A stretch of DNA of 64,000 nt, taken from assembly GCF_001753165.1 (NCBI RefSeq), contig NZ_CP017448.1, forward strand, positions 426,462 to 490,461, written 5' to 3'. Numbering within the stretch: the stretch's first letter is position 1; each line of letters starts with the position of its first letter. Below the pieces are notes generated by a model that saw only the letters and a program-made list of their open reading frames with translations, was not told the DNA's origin and ran no database searches. This document shows positions 7,645 through 15,447 of the stretch, piece by piece. Both the position numbers and the translations under genes were made by a program. The DNA comes from Acidihalobacter aeolianus. GTDB lineage: Bacteria > Pseudomonadota > Gammaproteobacteria > DSM-5130 > Acidihalobacteraceae.

Positions 7645-9438
7645 ATGAAAGCGACAACAGACGCTCCCGCCAACGCCGACTGCCTGCGCGAACTGCATGC
7701 GCTGCTGGTCGAACACTTTACCGAGTTCGACGCCTTCGCCGAAGCCTGTCTCGACCGCGGCCGGCGCATGCTCGGACTTACCACCGGCATCATCAGCCAC
7801 ATCAGCGGGCAAGACTACGAAGTCGTCAAGGTGCGCACGCCACTCGACGGGCTGCACGACGGCGATCACTTCACCTTGGCCGACACTTATTGTGCCGCGG
7901 TGATCGAGCGCGTCGCGCCGGTCGGCTATGCGCATGTCGGCGAACTGCCCGACATGCGCAATCATCCGGTGTACGTTGGCCTGCAGCTGGAAAGCTATCT
8001 CGGCGTGCCGCTCCGGGTCGGCGGCGCCATTTACGGTACGCTCAATTTCAGCGACACGGCAGTGCGCAGCCAAAACTTCACGGCGCTGGAGATCGAATGC
8101 ATTGAGGCGATGGCCGCGCTGCTCGGCCGCTTCATCGAAGCCGAGCAGGCCGACCGGGCGCTCGCCGAGCGCGAACAACTGTTCGCGCAGAGCTTTCGTC
8201 ACGCCCTGATCGGCAAGGCGCTGGCCACGCCCGAGCGGCGCATCATCGAGGTCAACCCGGCCTTGTGCCATTTGCTTGGATATCCGCGTGAGGCGCTGAT
8301 CGAGCATACGCCCGACGCGTTCACCCATCCCGATGACCGGCATTTGACTGACGACCTGTACCGTGAGCTGTTCGCGGGCGAGCGTGAGCATTTCGAGATC
8401 GAAAAGCGCTATCTGCATGCCGACGGCCGGATCGTCCACGCCCGGCTCGGCATCGCCCTGGTGCGCCACGCCGACGGCCGACCCTGGCTCGCGATCGGCC
8501 AGCTTGTCGACCTCACCGCCGCGAAGCAGCGTGAGCGCGAACTGTATGCGCTGCTTGAAGCGGTGCCGGAAGCGCTGGTGGTAGTCGGCGAAGCCCTGGA
8601 GGTGGTGCGGGTCAATGCTGCGGCAGAACAGTTGTTCGGTTATTCGCGGGGTGCGCTCATCGGGCAGCCGGTGGGATTGCTCATGCCCGAGCAAGTGCGC
8701 AAGCGCCAGCTTGAGTTGCTGCGGGACGGGCCGGCCCAAGCGCACGACGTGCGGCACGTGGATAACACCGAATTGCGCGGCCTGCGCGCCGATGGCTCGG
8801 AATTTCCGTGCGAAATCAGCATGACGGCGACCGAAATCGAGGGTCAGCAGCGGTCGCTGGTGGCGGTGCGCGACGTCACCGAACGTCGCCGCATGCAGGC
8901 GGAGCTTGTGCGGCTGGCCGAGAGCGACCCGCTCACCGGCCTGGCCAACCGGCGGGTCTTCGACCAGACGCTGACTCGCGAACACGCCCGGCTGCGCCGC
9001 GGCTGCCCGGCGCTGTCACTGGTGCTGCTCGACCTGGACCACTTCAAGCGCGTCAATGACCGCTTCGGACACGCGGTCGGCGACCGCGTACTGGTGCGGC
9101 TTGCGCAGGTGCTGCGCGAGATCGTGCGCGAAACAGATCTGCCGGCGCGGCTCGGTGGCGAAGAATTCGGTGTGCTCCTGCCGGATACCGGGCTGGCCGC
9201 GGCGGGGGTCTTTGCCGAGCGCTTGCGCAAGGCCCTGCACAGGGCCGACTGGCCGATTCCGGAGGTCACCGCGAGCATCGGCGTGGCCGCATTGTGCGAT
9301 GCGAGCGTGTCGACCGAGTCGCTTTACCGCGCCGCCGACCAGGCGTTATATGCCGCCAAGGGCGCGGGGCGCGACCGTGTGATGCTGGCCGATACACCCT
9401 GCGTGGGCCGACCGATTCCCATTCAGGGAAAAGCCTGA
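7645..9438 (+). CDS. Diguanylate cyclase with GAF and two PAS domains
   Basis: A 597-residue cytoplasmic sensor protein. Order: GAF (about 8-170), PAS (about 178-300, EREQLFAQSFRHALIGKALATPERRIIEVNPA), second PAS (about 302-420, LLEAVPEALVVVGEALEVVRVN with PAC end RDVTERRRMQ), GGDEF (about 430-590). The active-site signature is GGEEF at 504-508, an active variant, and DPLTGLANRRVF opens the domain. An RxxD inhibitory-site motif is possible just upstream (RETDLPARLGGEEF carries RETD). No membrane segment is present. It should make c-di-GMP from GTP in response to an unknown ligand or redox signal. No strong Shine-Dalgarno precedes the ATG. Confidence 0.9.
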   Translation: MKATTDAPANADCLRELHALLVEHFTEFDAFAEACLDRGRRMLGLTTGIISHISGQDYEVVKVRTPLDGLHDGDHFTLADTYCAAVIERVAPVGYAHVGELPDMRNHPVYVGLQLESYLGVPLRVGGAIYGTLNFSDTAVRSQNFTALEIECIEAMAALLGRFIEAEQADRALAEREQLFAQSFRHALIGKALATPERRIIEVNPALCHLLGYPREALIEHTPDAFTHPDDRHLTDDLYRELFAGEREHFEIEKRYLHADGRIVHARLGIALVRHADGRPWLAIGQLVDLTAAKQRERELYALLEAVPEALVVVGEALEVVRVNAAAEQLFGYSRGALIGQPVGLLMPEQVRKRQLELLRDGPAQAHDVRHVDNTELRGLRADGSEFPCEISMTATEIEGQQRSLVAVRDVTERRRMQAELVRLAESDPLTGLANRRVFDQTLTREHARLRRGCPALSLVLLDLDHFKRVNDRFGHAVGDRVLVRLAQVLREIVRETDLPARLGGEEFGVLLPDTGLAAAGVFAERLRKALHRADWPIPEVTASIGVAALCDASVSTESLYRAADQALYAAKGAGRDRVMLADTPCVGRPIPIQGKA

Positions 9439-9557
9439 TGACGCAGTACCTTACCGCGTTGTAAGCCGCGTGCCAGAGCCGCGCAACACGCCTGCCGTAC
9501 GCTTCTTGCCAACGACGCCGCACTGGCGTCGTCCTTCCAAACGCAAGGAGTGACCCC

Positions 9558-9961
9558 ATGCAAACCAAGATTCTGATTGCCTCGACCCTGGCTCTGATGG
9601 GCCTTTCCGCCGCCGGCGTGGCGCTGGCCTCCAACGCCAGCGAGAATCACCACGAACAGTCGCCGGCCGCCGAAGCGCAGATGCTACACACGGCCAAGGT
9701 CGGCCTCGACCAGGCCGGACTATTGCGCAGAATGCAGTTGCGGGCATGCTGAGCGATGTCGGCTTCAGCAACGAGAACGGCAAGGGTGTCTGAGATGCGA
9801 CGGTGCTCGATGCCAAAGGGCAGGCACATACCGTCAAGATCGATGCCTCGAGTGGCAAGGTGCTCGCCCAGGGACTTGAGTCCGTGCAGGACGCAGAGGG
9901 CGGCGACGGCGAACAGGGCGAAAGCGCCGATGGCGACGGTCAGGGTGTCATGAATCAGTAA
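9558..9961 (+). pseudogene. Exported PepSY-domain protein, frameshifted and with an internal stop
   Basis: A good Shine-Dalgarno (AAGGAG) and signal peptide (MQTKILIASTLALMGLSAAGVALA) begin a 64-codon frame that ends at 9752. A different frame from about 9713 continues the same protein: TIAQNAVAGMLSDVGFSNENGKGV, then TGA at 9791, then DATVLDAKGQAHTVKIDASSGKVLAQ and an acidic tail to TAA at 9961. Joined, these give the PepSY pattern, with the TGA standing where a Trp is usual (GxYWEVxV). Two independent lesions argue for decay rather than one sequencing error. Confidence 0.7.
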
Positions 9962-10046
9962 GGGCCAGCGTCCGTTCGTGGTGCCGGCCGGGCGGGAACC
10001 CGTCGGGCACTCTGTCATTTGGTAACATTTTCATCCCGTCACGCCC

Positions 10047-10667
10047 GTGTTTGGAGCACGTCCCTCGAATTCGCTCAACGAACGCCTGTTCCGGGCGATC
10101 AACGCCGGCGCGAACTCGCCACCCGCGCTGGTCGATTTCGGCCTGTTCTGCGCCCAGTGGCTGGTGCCGCTGACGGTGGCGCTGTTCGTGCTGCTGTGGG
10201 TCCGGCTCACCTATCCCGAGCACCGCGCAGCGCTGATTACCGCGACCGCCGTGATGCTGATCGGTCTGGGCGTCAACCAGGTGCTCGGCGCGCTGTACTT
10301 TCATCCGCGACCGTTCATGATCGGTCTGGGCCATCAATACCTGCCGCATCCAGCCGACAATTCTTTTCCCAGTGATCACGCCACCTTCATGTGGAGCTTA
10401 GGGTTTGCGCTGCTGGCGGTAGGAAGGCTGCGCGCCTGGGGGGTGGCGCTGACGCTGGGCGGCTTCGCCGTGGCCTGGGCGCGGGTCTACGTCGGAGTGC
10501 ATTTCCCGCTGGATATGCTCGGCTCGTTCTGCGTCGCGCTCGCGGTGGCGTTCCTTGCCCGGCACTTGTCGCGACCGGTGGAGCGCTGGGCACAGCCATT
10601 TTTCGACCGAATCTACCGTCGTCTAATCGATGCGCTGCGTCTACCGCCGAAGGCGTTCCCGCGCTGA
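10047..10667 (+). CDS. PAP2-family membrane phosphatase, undecaprenyl-diphosphatase-like
   Basis: A 206-residue membrane protein starting at GTG. Helices alternate with the three PAP2 motifs: ALYFHPRPF (K/RxxxxRP type, about 88-96), PSDHATF (PSGH type, about 111-117) and ARVYVGVHFPLD (SRxYxGxHxxxD type, about 150-161). The catalytic His pair is present. Members related to BcrC/YbjG hydrolyse undecaprenyl diphosphate at the periplasmic face; lipid A or phosphatidylglycerol phosphate phosphatases share the motifs. A DedA-like remnant follows, and the two families often sit together. Confidence 0.8.
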   Translation: MFGARPSNSLNERLFRAINAGANSPPALVDFGLFCAQWLVPLTVALFVLLWVRLTYPEHRAALITATAVMLIGLGVNQVLGALYFHPRPFMIGLGHQYLPHPADNSFPSDHATFMWSLGFALLAVGRLRAWGVALTLGGFAVAWARVYVGVHFPLDMLGSFCVALAVAFLARHLSRPVERWAQPFFDRIYRRLIDALRLPPKAFPR

Positions 10668-10724
10668 GCCCGACCGGTTGACGCGCGACTCCAGCCGCCG
10701 CGGGAGAAACCAGGGGGCCACTGC

Positions 10725-11120
10725 ATGCTCGACAGCTGGCTGATGTCCATGATGCCGATCATCCAGTCGCTGCATGGCTGGATCTACTGGATCGCACTGC
10801 TGGCGGCGTTGGTCGAAACGGTATTGGTCGTCGGCCTGTTCCTGCCTGGGTCGACGCCGCTGCTTCTGTTGGGGGCATCATCGGCTGGTGCGCGCGGCCC
10901 GAGCTTCATCGGTATGCTGATCTTCGCCGTTGCGAGGGCGACGCTGGGCGATAACGTCAACTATTCGCTGGGACGCCGCTACGGACAGCGCTGGACTCGC
11001 GACGGCCTCGTCAAAATCCGCGAGCATGCTGCGCGAATTAAAACTACTAAGACCCGTCGACCAACTATCCGTCTTGTGTCCTGGTATTACGAACCGGGAT
11101 TTGCAGATTTTCATTCCTGA
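10725..11120 (+). pseudogene. DedA-family membrane protein, truncated
   Basis: A 131-codon frame begins like DedA proteins: two hydrophobic stretches, VGLFLPGSTPLLLLGA (family GxFLPGExxL), and LGDNVNYSLGRRYG (family LGDxxGYxxGRxxG). After about residue 95 (LVKIREHAARIK) the homology stops and an unrelated hydrophilic tail ends at a TGA. The C-terminal half, which in the family contains the FxRFxPxxR block and further helices, is absent. A truncated, probably non-functional gene. Confidence 0.6.
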
Positions 11121-11244
11121 TCAATGTTTGTCGTTACTTTTCCAGCCATAGCCCGCGTAATACACAGCGCTTTCAGGCAAGGGGGCAATGTTGATATCCG
11201 AGTTCCTTGGGAGCAGACGCGTCCCAGTCCGGTTTTGAAGTCAA

Positions 11245-14200
11245 TCACCCTTCCTGTCGCGCCCTTTCGATCAGTCTTTGCATCAGAGACTCCCGGGCCT
11301 GATCGAATTTATCGTCGAGCACGCCCCGCGCGGCCAGCGAAGCCAATTGCTCGCAGGCTTCGATGAGCAGCGGCGCGTCTTGTTCGTCCAAGGCATGGAT
11401 GTAGGCTTGTACCGAGTTGTTTCCCAGGCAAAAGCTTTGCAAACGATCGTCTTCATTCAAGAATCGGTTTCTATCGGCAATGTAGGGGGTGCCGCCGCCG
11501 TTTTCGAGATAGACGGCCAATGCGCCCAGTGCGGTGCCAGGCATCTCAGCTGCCGTGACGGGCGGGCGGGCAGCGACCCAGTCCGGCACTTTTTCGGCTG
11601 GCATGGGGCGGGCGATGGCATACCCTTGCCCGTAATCAGCGCCCAGGAAGGCACTGGCCTCGATCATGCCCTGGCTTTCCAGCCCTTCCACGGTCACGCG
11701 CTTGCCCATGTCCTGAGCCAGCCGGGTAAGATGGAGGATGAAGGCGAGCGCGCGCAAGGGGTTCTGTAGGTAGTGGCGCACCAGCGCCTGGTCGATCTTG
11801 ACGCCATCGAAGGGCAAGCGATCGAGGCGCAGCAGACTGCTGAAACCGGAACCGAGGTCGTCTTCGACCAGCCACACACCCAGCGCCTTGAGGCCGGCCA
11901 AAGTACGGTCGCGGGCGGGAACATCCAGATTTTCGTCACTTTCCAGCACTTCGAGCTTGAGTCGTGCCGGATCGATCGCCTGCTGCGCGAGTGCCTGTTC
12001 CACCATCCCGAGGTAACGGCTGTCATTCAGCCCTTGCGCGGGCAGATTGAGCGATACCGAGAGCTTCAGCCCTTGCTCTTCCCAGCGGTGCAGGGCTTCG
12101 AACGCCAAGTACAGTCCCCGCTCGAACAAGCGCCTGAGTTCCCTGTCGCCATAGCTTGGCAAAAACCGGCCGGGCATGACGATCCCGCCATCGGGCGCAC
12201 GCAGCCGGGCGAGGGCCTCGACGCCGATCAACGCGCCGCTTTTGAGGTCGACCAGCGGCTGATAGTGCAGGATCAGGCCGTCATGGTGTTCGAGCCGTTC
12301 GCGCCACTGCCGACGCACCGGCTCGGCCAGCACGCTTTTTTCCTCGAGTTCAAACCGTCGCAGCGCCAGCGCGAAATGGTGTTGGAGCTGGTGCAGGAAG
12401 CGGATTTGTTCTCTGCCTGAAAAGCCGTTTGGGCGATCGCAGTAGAGAGACAAGACCGCCTGGGGCGAGCTGTTCGATGTGAGCGGGACGGCGACTAGGG
12501 AGCGGACGCCGATTTCGCACGCCAGATCCCGCCATGGCGCAAGGCCCGGGGCGGTGGCATAGTTGATGCCGTGTTCGATGCGGCCGCTGCGCCAGGCGCG
12601 GGCGGACGGCCCCTGGCCGAGCTCGCCGGGGGTGACCTCGATCTGAGGGGCGAGCCCCGCATGCACCCGTTCGAGATAATCCATGAACGCCTCGCCGGCA
12701 ACGAATTCAAACACGAAACGCCCCTGGGGGTCCGGACGCCCGAGGGTGACCGAGACAACGCCCGGGAGTTTGTACAGCGCCTCGATGCATCCTTCGGCGA
12801 GTTCGTCAAAACTGCCCACCTGCGCCGCCACGGCGTCGATGTGTTGCAAGGTGTTTTCGTATTCGACCTCCACCTCGGCCTGCCCTTCGAGCTGAGCCTG
12901 CTGATCGACCGAAAGCCGCCTGACAAGAATGCTGAGCAGGGCCGCGGAAGCCGGTAGGCCGGCCAGAAGTCGCTCTACGATCAGGCCATAGGTGCCAACC
13001 ATCCATTCGGGGCGCATGCCGGTGACCGCGTGCTCGCGGCCAAGCGCTAGCGCAAGATCACGATGCGCGCGCTCGTCCAGCTTTGGGTCCAGCAGGCGGC
13101 GCAGATGCTCGCCGAGGCGGGCGCGATGATGGCTTTGTTCCTCGGGCGACAGAGCGCCGATCACGCGGCCGGCTTCCGGCTGCCCGGCGAGAAGCCGGTA
13201 GACCGACTCGACCACCGCCGGCAGCGCGGCGGCCAGCAGCCCTTGCGCGCGCTCGAGCACCTGGCGGGCCGCCGGTCCGTACGCGGGCAGGGACTGCGCG
13301 TCGTCCTGTTCCTGTTCGACGGACACCCGCCCGTCCATGGGGCTGCTGGCATCGAACAGTGTCCACCAGCGGCTTCGATGCCCTTTTTGCGCCTTGGCCT
13401 GATACAGCGCCTGATCGGCCGCGCGCAGCAGTTGGCCTGTGGCATCGCTAGAGCAATCGAAACACAAGGGGTAGAGTACCAGCCCCATGCTCATGTCGAC
13501 GGTGACTTCCGTCTGTTCGTCCAGGCGCACCGGCGCGATGAGCGCCTGGTGCAAGCGATCGAGCAGGATCTCGAGGTCGTCCAGGTCTTCGAGGTCCTCG
13601 ATCAAAAGCACGAATTCGTCGCCGCCCAGGCGGCAGGCGAAATCGTTCTGGCGCAAGGCGGATTTCAGACGACTCGCCAGTTCGATCAGCAAAGCGTCGC
13701 CGGCCGCATGGCCGTAGAGATCGTTCACCGGCTTGAAATCGTCGAGATCGAACAGGGCGACGGCCAGCAGATGCTCGTGTCGCTCTGCCCGCGCCGGCGC
13801 TTCTTCCAGGCGCAGGTCCAGCGCGGCGCGGTTGGGCAGGTCGGTCAACGGATCGTGAAAGGCCAGGCGAGTAAGCTTTCGTTTCTCTTCTTCCAGCTCG
13901 GCATCGCGCGCAAAGACTGCGCCGAGAAAATTTGCCAGCTCCTCAAGCTGGGTCTGTGACTGGTGACGGCCGAAGGCGCCGGGCGTACGGCTATAGAGAC
14001 TGAGTGCATAGACGCGATCACCGTCCCCTATCGGCAGGGTGGCGCTGGAGCGCCAGCCGTGGCGGCGCACAGCGGGCAAAAAAGGCAGGGACGAGTCGGC
14101 GTCTTCCCAGTCCGTAATGTAGCTGGGCTTACCGCTACGTATCGCCTTGGCAGTGGGTCCTTGCGCCCATGAGCCCAGATTCCAGGGCAAGTCCAGCGCT

Positions 14201-14418
14201 TCGAGATAGGCGGCCATCTCCTGGTTAGAGGTGTAATCGACGAGGAGGCGTCCGTCCGCTTCGACATGACCCAGCCAATAGCTGTCAACCTTCCAGATGG
14301 CGAGCAGCGAGGAGAGATCCGCGAGCAGCGCGGGCGTGGATTGCGCCTTGGCGAGCAAACGCGCCAACTGGTGGAAAAAAGCAGCTTCGTCGTCGAGGGA
14401 TGGGATATTGTTATTCAT
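11245..14418 (-). CDS. Composite c-di-GMP enzyme: GAF-GGDEF-globin sensor-GAF-EAL
   Basis: 1057 residues from the ATG at 14418; a longer reading to 14589 adds residues that look non-coding. Order: GAF (about 35-170), GGDEF (about 180-350, with DPLTDLPNRAAL and an intact RLGGDEF near 265), a globin-coupled-sensor-like helical domain (about 400-510, with the GREHAVTGMRPEWMVGTYGLI signature around the proximal His), a second GAF (about 525-665), and EAL (about 690-930). The EAL domain keeps key residues: VEALAR, LEVLES, EDDLGSGFSSL, KID and VEGLES. About 100 further residues follow. Both catalytic halves look intact. The globin suggests oxygen or NO control, as in DosC-type enzymes, inferred from sequence only. 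Confidence 0.85.
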   Translation of the reverse strand: MNNNIPSLDDEAAFFHQLARLLAKAQSTPALLADLSSLLAIWKVDSYWLGHVEADGRLLVDYTSNQEMAAYLEALDLPWNLGSWAQGPTAKAIRSGKPSYITDWEDADSSLPFLPAVRRHGWRSSATLPIGDGDRVYALSLYSRTPGAFGRHQSQTQLEELANFLGAVFARDAELEEEKRKLTRLAFHDPLTDLPNRAALDLRLEEAPARAERHEHLLAVALFDLDDFKPVNDLYGHAAGDALLIELASRLKSALRQNDFACRLGGDEFVLLIEDLEDLDDLEILLDRLHQALIAPVRLDEQTEVTVDMSMGLVLYPLCFDCSSDATGQLLRAADQALYQAKAQKGHRSRWWTLFDASSPMDGRVSVEQEQDDAQSLPAYGPAARQVLERAQGLLAAALPAVVESVYRLLAGQPEAGRVIGALSPEEQSHHRARLGEHLRRLLDPKLDERAHRDLALALGREHAVTGMRPEWMVGTYGLIVERLLAGLPASAALLSILVRRLSVDQQAQLEGQAEVEVEYENTLQHIDAVAAQVGSFDELAEGCIEALYKLPGVVSVTLGRPDPQGRFVFEFVAGEAFMDYLERVHAGLAPQIEVTPGELGQGPSARAWRSGRIEHGINYATAPGLAPWRDLACEIGVRSLVAVPLTSNSSPQAVLSLYCDRPNGFSGREQIRFLHQLQHHFALALRRFELEEKSVLAEPVRRQWRERLEHHDGLILHYQPLVDLKSGALIGVEALARLRAPDGGIVMPGRFLPSYGDRELRRLFERGLYLAFEALHRWEEQGLKLSVSLNLPAQGLNDSRYLGMVEQALAQQAIDPARLKLEVLESDENLDVPARDRTLAGLKALGVWLVEDDLGSGFSSLLRLDRLPFDGVKIDQALVRHYLQNPLRALAFILHLTRLAQDMGKRVTVEGLESQGMIEASAFLGADYGQGYAIARPMPAEKVPDWVAARPPVTAAEMPGTALGALAVYLENGGGTPYIADRNRFLNEDDRLQSFCLGNNSVQAYIHALDEQDAPLLIEACEQLASLAARGVLDDKFDQARESLMQRLIERARQEG

Positions 14419-14954
14419 AAGGCCGATGGATTCCGATTCTGCCTTGTCATACTTCCGACGACTGTCGAAGGTTGGAATCGCTGAGTGAACATCATCTTCT
14501 GTGAATTGGTGCCCCGCCAGTTTTGAGGCGCGTCCTCTGACGGCCCAGCCCCCAGGCGATTTCTTCGGGGCATTCTGGCACCCACCCACGAAGGTGTCGA
14601 CACAATGGCATGCAAGAGCTTTGTCTGTGGCGCTATCTTCAAGGATAGCGCATGTCTCGGGAAATCAACCTTGATTTAGTTCCGAGCCACAGGCGGCGTA
14701 ACGTTTCGTTCAGGCATCGCCGCCACAAAGCCTTACGCGTCAAAGTGCTTGTCCGCGCCCAGCGCGATCCAGTGACTCCCATCGGGGCGCATCGCCTGCA
14801 CGACACTTCCTCGCGCTCGGCCTTGCCGGTGGCCTGGGTTCTCTGGGACTTGACTCTCAGACCGTGCAGGGAAGTACACACGATATTCCGATTTCAAGGT
14901 TTGCGAGATATTACAAAGCCACACGTCAAATCAACATGATGTTCCGGATGCCCC
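14419..14954. other. Intergenic region without a recognisable gene
   Basis: Between the c-di-GMP gene and the small-RNA cluster. Several short frames exist on both strands, none with a family match or good ribosome site. The minus strand would carry the promoter of the c-di-GMP gene. I see nothing definite in it. Confidence 0.5.
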
Positions 14955-15090
14955 AAAAAAAAACCCCGGCACGGGGCCGGGGCCATGAAGTTCGACTTGA
15001 AGGGGGGGAGACAAGTCGATCCGCCTTGCGGCGGCGAGCGCCGGGCTAAGCGCTCGAAAGTTCAGACTGGGGGCGTCAGGAAAAGTTCAC
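14955..15090 (-). ncRNA. Small RNA element, copy B of four (tandem with C and D)
   Basis: Minus-strand layout as in copy A. H1 GAGCGC / GCGCTC (15055-15036, loop TTAGCCCG). H2 CCGCC / GGCGG with GCAA loop (15034-15021). H3 TCGACTTG / CAAGTCGA (15019-14992) with seven C in the 12-nt loop. Terminator stem CCCCGGC / GCCGGGG (14982-14964) and nine T (14963-14955). About 100 core bases match copy A nearly exactly, including the segment between H3 and the terminator, which differs fully in C and D. It is the third of three units read away from polA. Confidence 0.82.
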
Positions 15091-15110
15091 ACGAAATTCG
15101 TATGCGACAT

Positions 15111-15245
15111 AAAGAAGCCCCGGCACGGGGCCGGGGCAGTCGCATCGACTTGAAGGGGGGGAGACAAGTCGTACCCGTCTTGCGACGGGTGAGTACGGGC
15201 TATGCACTCAAAGCCTCAGACAGGGGATCGAGTGGAAAGGTTCCC
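15111..15245 (-). ncRNA. Small RNA element, copy C of four
   Basis: The same fold with different bases. H1 is GAGTGC / GTACTC (15209-15191) containing one G-T wobble and loop ATAGCCC. H2 is GACGGGT-type, ACCCGTC / GACGGGT (15190-15173), still with a GCAA loop on the minus strand. H3 CGACTTG / CAAGTCG (15171-15146) keeps seven C. Terminator GCCCCGGC / GCCGGGGC (15137-15117) is followed by TTCTTT. H1 and H2 stems change in compensating pairs relative to copies A and B, which supports selection on RNA structure. Confidence 0.82.
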
Positions 15246-15274
15246 GGGGAGATGATCGGGATTGGCAATGGCAT

Positions 15275-15405
15275 AAAAAAGAAAACCCCGGCATGGCCGG
15301 GGCAACTGTTCATCGACTTGAAGGGGGGACAAGTCGAGCCCGCCTAGGGAGACGGCGGGAGCGCCGGGCTAAGCGCTTACTGACTTTGATCCCCTGGAGT
15401 CGTGG
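15275..15405 (-). ncRNA. Small RNA element, copy D of four (nearest polA)
   Basis: The most diverged unit. H1 AGCGC / GCGCT (15377-15360) has loop TTAGCCCG. H2 CCCGCC / GGCGGG (15359-15339) has a larger 9-nt loop instead of GCAA. H3 TCGACTTG / CAAGTCGA (15337-15313) has a shorter loop with six C. Terminator CCCCGGC / GCCGGGG (15302-15286) has a 3-nt loop, followed by TTTTCTTTTTT. It starts about 45 bp after the polA stop on the same strand, so it could be made from its own promoter or by processing of polA readthrough. CTGACA overlapping the polA stop could be a -35 box, but no convincing -10 follows. Confidence 0.8.
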
Positions 15406-15447
15406 GAGTTCGCGAAATTTTGATCGGAAACTCTTATGTGATTTCTG

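Noticed and set aside
7578..8105. 175-codon plus-strand frame overlapping the diguanylate cyclase start
   Set aside because: Arg-rich shadow of the true frame, no domain.
14985..15347. 120-codon plus-strand frame through the RNA repeats
   Set aside because: Arises from repeated GC-rich sequence; the T tracts and stems show that the functional strand is minus.
14955..15400. CRISPR array or tandem coding repeats
   Set aside because: Units are long, have no constant short repeat with equal spacers, and vary by paired changes in stems; plus-strand frames through them are not conserved between copies.
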